From Ascidia mentula (lineage: Eukaryota; Chordata; Ascidiacea; Phlebobranchia; Ascidiidae): a stretch of 64,000 bases of DNA. The stretch is from NCBI GenBank assembly GCA_947561715.1, contig OX387204.1, positions 13,645,001 through 13,709,000 of the forward strand. The letters are read 5' to 3'. Shown piece by piece: positions 47,418-59,649 of this stretch (position 1 is its first letter; each line of letters starts with the position of its first letter). Both the position numbers and the translations under genes were made by a program. A model generated the notes under the pieces. The model did not search any database and was not told the DNA's origin. It saw only the letters and a list, made by a program, of their open reading frames with translations.

Positions 47418-49988
47418 ACGTGTGCGAAGCAACAGGCACAATGAAATCACAAATGGAGTATTGAGCATATACAATTTTCGACAAGCCAATTTGTGCATTA
47501 GGTTAGCCGTATTTGTTCGTGTATTTGCAGAAAAACCTTTGACAAGATGTGGCGTGTGTGTATTTTAGTGTTTGTCATTGCGGTGACAGGCGGCTCGCAA
47601 GGTCTATCCGAAACTACAACCGAAAATGTCGCCTTGGGCAACAATGAAACAATTCCATGTATTTTTGTGCCTGGGCTTTACTTGGGAAGCAGAATACGCG
47701 AGTTGGATTGCTGCAACGAGACCGTAAAATTGTACGAGCTGAACTGGGTAATGAAGCGAGCGTACTTAACGCGGTATCTTCGCACCCTGAAAGACTGGAA
47801 GTGTCCGCAGTTTGCTGAGGAATGCAACCGTCGAACTTTCGCTTACAATAGCTTCGGCAGCAACGTTTACGACCACTTTTGCAACCATGAACAGCTGGTG
47901 AGCAATTGCTACGAAAAAGTGAGTGCAGCAGTCGAGCGCAGGGCAAATTCAGGAAGCCAAAGAAGCAATGAAGTGAATTCCAGCGCCAATTCGAAAGAGG
48001 ACAATTGGATGCTCCTCACAAACCGACTGAAGAAGATTAAGTTTACTATCGATGATTTAAAGGACACTTGCCTTCAAGTTGCTTTGTACGAAACAGGCGA
48101 CAAGACAAAATACCAAGAAATCAAATCGGCCGAGATTCCAACCTGCGGTCTATTTTGGGGAGGATTCGACGCCGATTCTTTAGAAAGAGAAACAATTTCT
48201 CCTTGGACTATTTCTAACCTATGGTGAGACACAGTTGTTAAACTACGTTATTTGTTTATATCTGTTTATGTGTTTTCTGTACATGCACTTCCAGCTCAAT
48301 ACGCATCCCTATTTAACCAATGCAAATTTTCTTTCCAGGTGTAAATTGAACCTGGTGATAATTGATGTCGTGTGTGCGATCCTCGGCCTCATGACCATCG
48401 TGGTCAACATCACAGTTATTGGCGTGTTCTTCGCCAACCGCGAAATACGCCACAGTCAAGGAATTTACAAAATCTCCCTGGCTGTAGCTGACCTCCTGGT
48501 CGGAATCATCGTCTTTCCCACTTTCATAGTCAGTCTTTGGATGGCAACACACACTCCTCTGAAACCATACGACTCTGAATTGCCCTCCTACATCAATGGG
48601 ACGCCAAGTACAGAGGAATTTGCTCAGCTATTATCAGCTGTTCCCTACCACAAAGTTTTGCGATACTCCGAAAGTTATCTCAATTTCGTCGGGTTTTTCA
48701 CGATCTCCTCACTAACAGTGTCAATATTTACCCTCACCGCAGCTGGTTCTGATCGGTTAATGGCTGTGCGCAAGCCTTTGAGCTATCGCAAAGACAAAGC
48801 ACGAAGGCTTGCCATCCGATTGTCTTTGCTTGTTTGGTTTGTTGCCATAACCTTCGCTGTTTCAGCCATTTTCGTACCATCTCTCAGCTACGTATTGATA
48901 GCATCGTTTTTCACTTCTTTGGCAGGCCGCGAGGCCAATATCCTCTACGCTGTCCTCATATACATACCCTTGTTTGTTATGTGGGGTGTCTGTATTGCAA
49001 CTTACATTTACGCGCGACAATATGGCAAGATACGGCGCAACATAACACAGGCATCTTCCTCTGGCAAAAATCGTTCGATTGAAAACAGACTCGCCCGCAC
49101 GCTTGTTCTCATGGTTGGCGCCTTCACGATGAGCGTTTTATCAGCGCTGGTCATGCTACTGACAACCTCATTTATTTCAACAACCCACACCTCTCAACCA
49201 CGTGTATTCGTGCCAGACGTTATGAAAATTGTAGTATCGGTCAATTTCGTCTCGTTTCTGCTCTTAGCATGCAACAGCTTGTGGAATTTTTTTATTTATA
49301 ACGGCCGCAACGTGGATTTTCGCAAAGCGGTTCGCAAAATTATCAAAGAACTCGCCAAGAAATCAGGCTTCCTCCGATGTAGCGACACCATCGGTCTGTG
49401 TTGCCGGAGGGTTGCCTATCACGGACAAAGACGCCTGTCGTCTTTCCCCACGGTTACCGGCCTCACGGGGGATCATAAAAATAGCTCTTCTTCGGAGCCG
49501 ACTACAGCTATGTCTCAAGCCTTTTCTAGTGGCAAATTGGACAGCAACGGTGAAAATTCGGTTTTTTCATCTGGAGCTAAGAGCTCCATTATGGCACCAA
49601 AGACTATCTGTTCAAACACGAGAGGGACGGACTTGCTTTCGGAGGATAAGAAGAGAAAGAAGAAGGGAAGAGAAGTGGAGCTGGCACGTGACACCTCCAT
49701 CTTCCGTTCGTTTGTGATCGACGCGCACGCAGATCACCTTGTCGAATCGGTTATGGATAACATTGACGAAGAGGTCTTTTCGCCGACAGCAGAAAAAAAC
49801 ATAACAGTGTCGGTGTAAAGCATTGCCTGTTTTGACCATTTGCAAAATATGTTCAAAAAACCTGCAATTCACGACTTAGAGTGTTCATGAAATCGCTTCT
49901 ATTGCTTTTGGTTCGTGTTGCGCCACTATTGACCTTTCTATAACGAAACAGGAAGTTCCAAAACTTATAGTTGTGGTTTATACGGTAT
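47418..49988 (+). repeat. Segmental duplication, daughter copy with receptor 2
   Basis: Second copy of the block at 43178-45748. It lies between two parts of a plus-strand Penelope-like fragment. The left end lies inside the 5' intron of the parent gene, so the parent promoter was not copied. Confidence 0.9.
47547..49818 (+). CDS. Cys-rich-ectodomain seven-helix receptor 2
   Basis: A near-identical duplicate of receptor 1. Exons 47547-48223 and 48339-49818 give 718 residues. Ectodomain, phase-2 intron and seven-helix domain match receptor 1 closely, with scattered substitutions in the loops and tail. TM6 again lacks Pro (SVLS), and TM7 reads NSLWNFFIY. The tail motif reads VESVMDNID, with Val for Phe. 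A one-base difference in the A-run near the end shifts the frame of the last codons, so this copy ends ITVSV instead of stopping at ACA TAA. It retains the splice acceptor just before the ATG (ending 47530), but its upstream flank is retroelement, not the parent promoter. Expression is therefore doubtful, although the reading frame is fully open. Confidence 0.85.
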
Positions 49989-50017
49989 AGCGTATCCATA
50001 ACCGATTTGACACTAAT

Positions 50018-50470
50018 TGATCGGCGTATTTTCATCGGCGAAACCGGAAGGGACTTTATGACGCGGCTGAAAGTGATGTCGCATCGGAAGATGCCACCAA
50101 GACTGCGTTGGCAAAGCATGCGGTGACATTGCGACACGAAGTTGCCTTCGATAAAGCCCAAGTTCTGGAAAAGGAGTTGGACCACACCAAGCGGCTCTTT
50201 CTTGAATCGCTTCACATTCACAAACATAGTGGATGCGTCAACGACAAAGAACAATGTGTTTTCTTTCCGGCAGTTTATAACAATTTGTTGTAACTTTAGC
50301 GCCTCCTGCAGTGTTTGGTGTTTTTGCCTCTAGCACGTGATTTGACAAGCGGTGTCAACCTGTCCTTTTTTCTTTTTGTGCCCCTGCGTGTTTTGAGGTA
50401 ATTCACTTTGAAATTGCGCAATACCTGATCTCGCCGCATTGCAGACGAAACGTCTATAAATACAGAACGT
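50018..50470 (+). mobile_element. Penelope-like fragment, plus strand, 3' part
   Basis: The plus strand encodes GETGRDFMTRLKVMSH, then in another frame HEVAFDKAQVLEKEL and CVNDKEQCVFFPAVY, the end of the GIY-YIG domain region. It then has a tail similar to 46.6 kb inverted. In this copy CTGATGAAGT is shortened to CTGAT, so the ribozyme-like core is broken. It is inactive. Confidence 0.75.
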
Positions 50471-50521
50471 ATATTTTATGAAGTGCAGTGCAGTGCAGAA
50501 GAGAAGAACATTGTAAATTGC

Positions 50522-50579
50522 AATATGCCTGGCAGCAACAGGAATTTCGTAATACGTTTTTGTTGCTGCCAGACATATT
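50522..50579. repeat. 19-bp hairpin
   Basis: AATATGCCTGGCAGCAACA and TGTTGCTGCCAGACATATT are inverted copies with one mismatch and a 20-base loop. It follows the Penelope-like tail and could be a terminal foldback of another small element. Confidence 0.6.
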
Positions 50580-51811
50580 ATGTTTTAATATTTTGTCCTT
50601 CTGGCACAATAACACGTAACTTTTATCTGCCGACGTTTCACATGCTATTAAAATAGACTTCCTCGGGGTAATAGTGCAGCACACAACCAAGCATCAAAAA
50701 CCGTACAAACACGAAAAATAGGATCGCTATCACCGTTTGGAAAATCACGTGATATAATTAAAGAACGCGAGAAACACGAAAAATTACAACAAGTTCTTGT
50801 AAAGCATCGTTAAATTCACGCACTGTTTCCTTTTTACTAGGAATCGAATAAGGCGGTCCTTTTGGTTCCACTACTTCCATGGCAATCGGTTGTGACTAAG
50901 GTTAGTGTGGGGACACGGAAGCACCACCGCGCCGCAAGTTGGCGTTATAGTTCTACCGCAAGAAACGTCGCTCAATAAATGTTACGTTTAATTGTGCCAG
51001 AAGGACAGATTGTTAAACATATAAAAAAAACACTGCAATATCAAAACTTTACACATTTTGGTAACGAAATTGCAATTATTGAATGCAAACTGCACGAGCA
51101 ATATATAGTGTTACTGCAGTAAATTATTCATGTAAAATTGTTGCAGCATGTTTAATTTTAGCAACAAACTGATTTTTTAACACTTCTGGGCGGTACGGCG
51201 TGCGATTATTCAGTACACGCACTGTAAATATACAGCTTGCTGATTCAGTTTCTCATGATACGAATCATGTTAAACAGTCTAAACGGACTTACAAACTCGG
51301 GTTATTATGTTGGTCACCAAATTTACTGTAACTCTATATCTGTCCTTCTGCAGTTCTGCGAATTTTTGTTTTTTTATATTTGCATACTAAACGGTTTTCA
51401 CTTGTGACTTTTAGATGTGGGAATAAAAATTGTTTGATGAACTCTTTACAGCAATGACTTTTCTCATAACATTAAAGAATTACACCAAATTGTGTAGAAA
51501 TTCCTTTCAGTTTTTAAAGGACTTGGACACTATATGAGTACAAAAATAGGTTTGTAATTATTGCCTCCTAAGAAATATTGTCACTCGCAGTTACAATATG
51601 GAGCGTCATCCACGGCGTATAAATGGAAAAAGTATTTTGTATGAATGCAATCGGTGTTTCTTTTCATAAACGCAACTAACAACTTAAACAACTAGAGGTC
51701 ATAGATAAGGCAAGATGTATTACATAATGTCAATGGCCCCACGTAGAAAAATCAAAAAGTATATCGATAAAGAAGGAAAGAAGCAATCAAAATCATTGCA
51801 CTGATACATTT
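50580..51811. other. Intergenic stretch between receptors 2 and 3
   Basis: No gene is seen. A further retroelement-tail-like motif (GAGGAAGTC, then GAAACGTCGG on the minus strand) lies at 50631-50665. At 51199-51260 a segment resembles the upstream region of receptor 3. Confidence 0.45.
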
Positions 51812-54018
51812 TCACTTCATAGATAATTTGTCAATTCTACGCATGACTGACTCGAAGAAAGTGTCAGAGCGTGCAGCGGTGCGGAACGAGGCAAGGGGAT
51901 GATCTCTATTTTCCACACTCGACTCTTCAGTTTCACAATACTGGAGTCGAGTATTCGAGTGATCGAACTCGTATCCGAAGCTGCTGCTTGTGCTGTTGCC
52001 CAATGTCGACTCCGATTCTCGTCTGGACGACATTTTTCTCCACCCGGTGTTGACGTAAGTAATCGACTTTTTTCGTGCAAATAGATCAAGCGCTCTGTCA
52101 ACCGCTGGCAACACGGCAAGTTTTCCAAATACAGCACGTCGCAGTTTTTTCACAGCCACGCGAAACGCCTCATTTCGAGCGTTGTAGATGAAGAAGTTCC
52201 ACAGACTGTTACTGAGCAAGCACAGTGCTCCGATTAGTTGGGCGTCCCTAATTATCATAAATCTGCCCAAGTCTTCGGCGATAGACAAGTTGTCTTTCAA
52301 CAATGAAGTTATCGCTGCTGGTAGAACGCTGACAGTTAAAGTTCCCACCATGATACTAAGAGTTTGTGCCAAACGGCGTTCCGTCTTTCGTGCATTGCAA
52401 GTGTTCGTGATCAGGCGTTGACGCTTTGTTTGTCGCTTGGTGACGAGAAATGTTGATATGCTGAGAAGCCAAGTTATTATCAAAGGGAGAAAGAATGCTA
52501 GAATATAAACAATCCACGAACTGCGGCCCCCAACTACCACCAGCACGGATACAGCTTGGTAAAAGTAGAGTTGGTCACCAAGGTAGATGGGAAAGGACGC
52601 TGCAATTAAAGATACAACCCACACAAAAATACAGCTGTGTTTGGCTAAAACGTTGGCCTTGGCCTTGTCGTAGTACATTGGTTTTGCCATTGCTATAAAT
52701 CGGTCTACGGCAGCAAACAAGATGGAGTACAAGGAAGCAAGCAACGACACACAAGTAAAGTAACCCACAGCATCGATATATTCTTTAGAAATGGGGTCTT
52801 CGTAGTCATGTAGGGCCGCTTTTTCGTCGTAAAATGTATCTATGCCACTAGCATGGAAATGTTCTTCGTCGTCGTGAGGAGACATGGCCAATATTGTGAG
52901 ACTGACGATTACTGTTGGGAGGACTATGACCCCTACTATGAGGTCGGAAACAGCCAATGAAAACTTGTATATGGTTTGGCTGTGGTGGAGTTCTGGGTAC
53001 AACAGGGTGACCGCTATTACTTGGATGTTGGCCAGGGTGATGAGGATAGAGAAGATAGTGCACACCACAAGAACTATGGTTATGTTGGTTCTACACCTGG
53101 TAACACAACAAAGAACGTTTTTAGGTTTATTGATATACAAAGTATGTAATAGTATACGGCCTCATGTAATATTTAATTTTAGTGCAAGATATATTCTGTT
53201 CCTATTGTTAGCCCGAAAATAACATTAACATAACTTTGATGGATCAAACTTGCAATAAAAGATTTTGAAAACAGATTTTGAAGAAAAACTGCTTACTTTG
53301 TAGAAATGCATGTCCATGGGCTTATGTTGTATCTTCGTACTGTCTCCCCGTCGAATCCGCACCACACCAGCTCACAAAACGGAATACCGACATACAGTAG
53401 TTCATGAAATTCAGTGTGGGTTGTTGTTGCGTACAAGGAAACCTGGACGCACGGTTTAATTACATCATCGATATTCAAATTTACTGAACGGAGTTGGCTG
53501 GATGCTTCAATCCAATTCCTAACGCTGATAGGAATCGAACTTGAGGCATTTAAATGGTAAAACTCGGCACTTTTGGAGAGCTGAGTTTTTGCAACCCTGT
53601 TAGTTGTGTTGACACGGTTTTCATTTAAAGTTGTTGTTATCTCATCAAAGCACGACTCAACCAGACTCTCCGTCTGGCAATAGAGATCATAAACGAGCGA
53701 GGAGAAATGGTTAAAGGCGTAAAACCTCGTCTTACATTCCTCTTTGAATTCGGGGCACTTTAAAACACTCAGTGTTGCCAAATGCGAACTGAGGAAAGTT
53801 GATCTGTCGCCCCAGTCACGTCTGTAACTCGTGCTTATTTCCACGCAGCAATCCAGTTCCTGCCTCCTGGTCATGTGCTCTCCGTTAAAAATACCTTGGC
53901 AGGTTTCTTGCCTTACTAGAAGTCTGAGAAAATTTATGTCGATGTCATCGTTTGAAATGTGCCCGACGGAAAAGCCAAGAAACATTGCCGCAATGATTCC
54001 TATCCGCATAACTTCCAT
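51812..54018 (-). CDS. Cys-rich-ectodomain seven-helix receptor 3
   Basis: A predicted cell-surface receptor of the same family, on the minus strand. Exons 54018-53297 and 53096-51812 join in phase 2 (K|C) to give 668 residues. The ectodomain has a signal peptide, ELDCC, LKCPEFKEEC, FSSLVYDLYC and the C-terminal block PFCELVWCGF followed by WTC. The seven-helix domain has LHHSQTIYKFSLAVSDLIVG in TM2, VDRFIAM after TM3, Pro in TM6 (SVLP) and NSLWNFFIYNA in TM7. No Cys occurs at the top of TM3 or in ECL2. The Ser-rich tail ends with FFESVMRRID. Position 3.32 is Thr, not the Asp of amine receptors, so an amine ligand is unlikely. Confidence 0.85.
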
Positions 54019-54724
54019 GATGTCAGCTCAGCTCTCTGTTCGTTTTGCAGTAAGTACCTAAAGTTGTACTTATCGGCCGTGGTTTTGTATAAAACTACTG
54101 CAAAAATTAACTGCAGTAGAACATTAAAAGTTCAGTTTGCAGTAAGTCACCCAGTATCTAATTTTAAGTCCAGCAGTTTATTTTCGCCGCACATCACAGA
54201 CCAAGCGACGTGCGATTATTCAATATCCACATGTCGTATCTACAGCTTCCTGGTAAACTCTCATGCCAAGAGTCATGGCAGAATGGATTAATCGGATGCA
54301 AAACCCGTACGTCAACAGTTTTTAATTATTGTTACATCCGTGCTGAAACGTTTTTGCTTCTATGAAATCGGTTTTAGATTTCCTTTTGATTCCCAATTTA
54401 AATTTTTATTAAAAAGTTAAAATTTATTTGTGGGTGGGGTTAATATTTTTTAAAAATTGAAAACAAATCCATGGCCTTTCGTGTTTTCTGTTTTTGTCAA
54501 GTAAGGATGTTTTTAAGACATGAAATTAATATGGAAACTGGTGTATTTTTTATATAAACTGCAGAACAAAGCCACTGTATTTAATTTGTATGGGATACTG
54601 CTGCGCATGATTTACTTTAATTAGGCTTTAAAATAGGGTGCAAATTTATTTATTTTTCATTAAAACACAAGAAAAAGCAACATCGGGTTGAAACAAAAAA
54701 CAAAAACACAAAGTCGGTGGTTTG
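54019..54724. other. Intergenic stretch between receptors 3 and 4
   Basis: This holds the upstream region of receptor 3 (minus strand) and the 3' end of receptor 4. The 14-mer CGTGCGATTATTCA at 54209-54222 recurs at 51199-51212 with similar flanks, marking a direct repeat on either side of receptor 3. Confidence 0.45.
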
Positions 54725-56925
54725 CTATATCTGAGTTTCCTGTGTTACTGACATTTCAAGAACTCGTTGATCGACTTTGACCATGACAGAACGGAAAAAA
54801 CGGGACGTGCGAATGCTACGTCCAAAGTCAGTAAACAAGCCTGTATCAAGTTGTTCCACATCGTTTTCGTCCGTAATATCCGGTGCACGGGTTTCATCGG
54901 TCACTCTCGACCCAGAAATATTGATTGAAATGGGATTTACTTGGGAAGATTTGTCGCTTCGTGTTTCTGCCGAACTTTTATGCTCCGTCCTTTTGCTGCA
55001 ATTGCAACTCTTTCTAAAGGCTAGAAAAGGGAAAATTTCCCGGATTGATTTCCTGTACTCCTTGTCTCTCATGTTGTATATGAAGTGGTTCCATAAACTG
55101 TTACTTAAAAGAAGAAGTACGGAAAGGAATTGAGCGTCCCTGTGCATAAACACTTTTCTGTGGTCAATAGGAGGTTCAGATAAACCCAAACCTACTATGA
55201 CTGCTGCAGGTAATATGCAGACAGTATAAGTGGCAACCATAAGTGTCAAAGTTTTGGCAAGGCGCTGTTCTAAGTTACGCGACTGCGGGCGCTGAAGCAC
55301 TTTTTGCGTTTTTCGGGTGCTGCGCACCACAACGATATACGTGGCCAAGGTTGCACCCCACATAAATAGCAAAGGTAGACAGAGAAGTAGTAAATACAAA
55401 TAATGTGAGGCCTGACCATCAATTAACACATACACCGCTATGAGTTTAGCGTATTTTAAAGTCGGCGTATAAAGAGGTAATGAGGCTGCAATTAAAGCCA
55501 CTAACCAGCAGGTGATGACGCTTTTTTTGGCAAATCGTAGGGCCCTAGCCTTGTCGTATTTGAAAGGAAATGTGACTGCAATTAAACGGTCAATGGCGGC
55601 CAGAGTCAACATATGAAGAGAAAGAAATATGGCCAAGGCGGTGAAAAATCCAACACCGCTCAAGTATTCCTGCGATACAACTGATCTCATCTCCAGGGTG
55701 GGACCTCCTGCCGATGACGTGTTCGTATTTACCACAAACTCACCCAGGACGAGCAAGTAAAAACTATTGAACATGGTGGGCAACACAATCATCCCCACCA
55801 TGCAGTCGCCAATCGCCAATCCCTCTTTGAATAAGGTTTGGCTGTGACGCAAAGATGGCGCCGATTCTATCACTAAGATTGTTTTGATGTTGGAAAACGT
55901 GATGCAGATGGAGAGGATAATAAAGATTGCCAGAAAAATTCCCGCTCCCGCCTTGCATCTAAAAGGGATATTTATGACGATATGTGAAGGAACTATGAGA
56001 TATGCACTGTACGTTTGCAGAAAAATTGTGGCTACCAGGTTTACTGTGTTTTTTTTTGGTGACATCAGACACAGATAAATGATAGAACCATTGAGTTGAT
56101 TAAGTTGCAGTTTTTTTGCGAAATTCTACATTATTATTGAAGCTTTATGTTAGAAATACAATGTAGTTTACAGTTTACCTAAATGGTTATTTCCTTGGCA
56201 ACTGTAAACACCATTCAAAAGTTGTCTCACCTGTTCGGCAAGCACGTCCACCCTGAGATGCGATATCGTTGCAAGGTATCGGTGTTGAAGGCGCACCACA
56301 CGATATCGCAGAAAGGGACATCCCCAATGACGATTTCAAAACGATCACTTGAGTTCACCGACAGGAGCATCGTCATTTGTGTGCATGGATCTCTGATGGA
56401 ATCTCCGCTTTGTGTTTTTACTTGAATGACCGCTTCTGCAGCAGTTTTGTTGCAGTCGCAACTAGCGTTTAAACTAAGGTCCGATATCAGCTGGTATTGG
56501 ATATAGGAGACCAAATTGGAAGCGAAAGTGTTGTTTAAACCTGGAAAACAGGTGTTCACAACAGCAGTTGTGTCGCAGAACAAGTCGTACATGAGAGTCG
56601 AGAAAGGGGTGTACTGGTAATGGCGAGTAACGCATTCCTCCTGAAATTCTGTGCAGTTGGCCAGCTTTAGGTATCGCAGGTACTGGGACAGGTGACGAAG
56701 TTTAACTCGATGCAGGGCCCGAAATGTAGTTGCGAGTGCTGAGCAGCAGTTGGCTGCGAAGGCGGGTTCGGCTGGCTCTTGGTGGTGAAACTGTAGCCAG
56801 TCGATGCAGGTTTCGTCCACAGAAAATGGATGGAAAAGTTCAGTAACGTCAACACTCTCCCCGGTGGCCAGGTTTGTTACGATTACCAACACAAGCACGG
56901 AAGCACTTTGTACAATCAAACTCAT
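54725..56925 (-). CDS. Cys-rich-ectodomain seven-helix receptor 4
   Basis: Fourth member, minus strand. Exons 56925-56231 and 55958-54725 join in phase 2 (R|C) to give 642 residues. The ectodomain keeps the family pattern: a CC pair, CTEFQEEC, FSTLMYDLFC, then PFCDIVWCAF and WTCLPNRC at the junction. The seven-helix domain reads LRHSQTLFKEGLAIGDCMVG in TM2, IDRLIAV after TM3, CILP in TM6 (Pro kept, Trp absent) and NSLWNHFIYNM in TM7. There is no TM3-ECL2 cysteine pair. The tail carries RFFRSVMVKVD near its end, the same motif as in receptors 1-3. Several Asn-X-Ser/Thr sites in exon 1 suggest a glycosylated ectodomain. Confidence 0.85.
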
Positions 56926-59649
56926 ATTTGCTGTTGTACTACTGAAATGTCAAAAGTCTGAAATGAGAAAATAAAATGAAATAAAATAGTTGTATTTTAA
57001 ATAGTGTACACTGGTACTGCGACTGCAATACGACAACAGTCGCCGTTGGGTACAAACTACAGTAGGACATACAATGAACAAGCAACTGCTTGGAAACCAG
57101 TGTTGGCGGCACTTTGCCCCGCAAACAATGTGGGGTATACAGAGCCAGGATAACTATTACTGAGCTACCGACAGTGCACACTTTCTCGACCTGTCAGGAA
57201 AGATCGTCCTCAGTCACTCATACTGATGAGACCTGATAGTTCGATGCAGTGTATACACTGTCGGTAGTCTTTGTGAGCTTATATCTTACTAATCATTTTT
57301 AATTCCATTCCTTCTACACGATTCACTTAATAAACGTTATAAACAGAACTAAGTCAAGTTTTTTATAGCCAGTCAACGAACGTTTAATAACCGCACTGAA
57401 AATCGCATGCAGTTAGACTAGAAATCCAGCAACTTTCTGTCAGCCGTTTACAAGCACAAAAGTTAACCATACAATTGTAGCATGTGCAAGTTGAATGCCA
57501 GAAATATCATTATGACTTTAGAAAGTTTGCTGCCGACTGTTTCTTACGTAAACATGTGATACGATATGTACACACTGCTGGTGGGCTTCGCCAGCGGAAA
57601 TGCGTGCACGAAAGAAATTGCGTAGTCATTTAACGTTTGCAGTAACTCATCACCATTACGACGACACTTTTAAATTTTTACAAATTAACTTTAAATTTTC
57701 AACAAATGTTGACTAAAAACTTACCATGTTCACAAGCTTACTTATTCCAAAAGCGATTGTTATTAATTATCCATAGTGGTAAAGTTAGGGACATAATTTG
57801 TTTACCGTTTTTTCAAAAAAAAAAACGGTTATATGCAATCAATAAAACGGCACAAATTATTAAAACAGATGTTCTGGTAGCAACTAGGCAGAAGTCCAGG
57901 ACCTACTTTATTTTCGAAAAAAAATACTTTATTTTTTGGGGTTTTCGGACAATTTAGGGGTAACTTTTCTCTGTCTCATATGTATATCGTCTGCATAATG
58001 CAAGATTACCAGAAAATTAGCAAAACGCACAGGATGGGAATCGAGCGGTTCAAGTGGTCGTGTTTTATCATTAACCGAGGCTTGCAACGATTTTTGTTAA
58101 TCGTATCAATTACAAAACCCTTGACTTTGTTGCAACTTACAATTTGATTTTTATTTGAAACGGGCACCAAATCGTTTATCCAGTGCAAAGCCGATTCTGT
58201 TGTAAAAAAGTAGCACGACTTTCTTTCAGGGCGTCGGGCTAACGTTTCCATAAAAGGAAAGTGTCATGAGCTCTGAGATATTATTCCAACCGTCGTTTTA
58301 TTGACTATATCGGAACACAAGCACTTGAAAAAGTGTAAAAGATTGTAGCAACACGCATGTTTCCTTACTTAATACTTCACACATTCGGAACACAGACGGA
58401 CGGAAGGCTGCAGACAGTGTCAGGCTTTCTGGCAGAAACTCGCACTGTCTTCTGGCATCCGGTTCGACGACAGAACTTTTTTTATTGTAACTTGTGAAAT
58501 ACCCGTTCGTACTTTACTCTGTCAATTTCGTTGTCAATGTTTGCTGTTATTCTCTGTCATTTTTACTTGGCTACCCAACTAGTCTCGGTCACTTAACAAG
58601 CGATTGGCACGCGCTAGAAATTACTCGCTCAGTCACTAACGCGCTTGGAACAATTTAAACTACACGCCGCCTGACATATTGCAAACGTGTGTTTCCATTA
58701 ATAAATCAGTCTGCCACGGACTTTAGCAAGCAGACTTAGCTTCAGCACAGCAGCAAGCCGACCGGAAAACAATTGGTATTGGTACGCTGCAAGATCACCC
58801 ACATTAATGCGTTAATAATCAGAGAACATTATTATTAGAGAACACTGTTGCTAACATGAAATAACGATACTTTTAAGAGAAAATTATTATATTCTGATGA
58901 AAGTTGGTGAATATATGTGGTTATAGGTGTGGTAATTCTGAACATTTATTATCCCGAAGTTCTTACGACAATATTTCGGTTTAGTTCCTGGAAACCCTGC
59001 TAATAGATGAAAATAACTTGGAAATGTCTTTTAACTTAAAAACTTAAATTTTGTGCCATTTTCTATTCCTAAGAGTAAAGTTATAATAGCTATTAAGGTG
59101 TTTTTTTGCTCCAGCTTTCTCATATTTTAACTTTCACGCTTCCCAAAAACTCCACTATCATGACATAATGTATTTTGTGGTGCAGCTGACTTTTGTAGCT
59201 TTAATAAAGTCAAACCAGCAATGAAACTTATGTTATGAAAATAATTGATGCAAAAAATTTTGCCTGAAATTTGTGTTTGCCCACGCTATCCTCACAAAAC
59301 ATTTACTTTTTCCTCAGAAATTCGTGAAACAATAAGCATGAAACATTGACAGTTGGTAAATATCACTCTTCATAAAAAGTCGTGAATTTAAGAAGGTGGG
59401 GACGACATCGTCAATACCATTTTATGGTGGGTAAAGATTACTAAACAGGGTGCGAAAAACGCCTTGTTTTACCCAAAATGCAAATTTTACCAAGCCCTAC
59501 AAAAAAGGGTAACAATGTATAACGTAATCGTGCAAGCAAACATACAATGTGTGCTATTTGCACAGAGAGTTGGTAACAGTTCATCGAACCGCTAAATTGT
59601 AGGCCACTTGTAACCTGTGCGGCATTCTGAATGTAACAGAAAAGTCCTG
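56926..59649. other. Intergenic stretch between receptors 4 and 5
   Basis: No coding exon is seen. An inverted repeat (CTACCGACAGTG near 57163 and CACTGTCGGTAG near 57257) encloses about 80 bp. The remainder is AT-rich with short, unconvincing open frames. Confidence 0.45.
57162..57268. repeat. Inverted repeat of about 107 bp
   Basis: The ends GCTACCGACAGTGCACA and TGTATACACTGTCGGTAG are inverted copies with small differences. The whole could be a tiny MITE or a structured RNA; no coding content is present. Confidence 0.45.

Noticed and set aside
50108-50293. An independent gene encoding a 61-residue protein
   Set aside because: Its sequence is the end of a Penelope-like GIY-YIG domain region and matches the inverted fragment at 46.8 kb.
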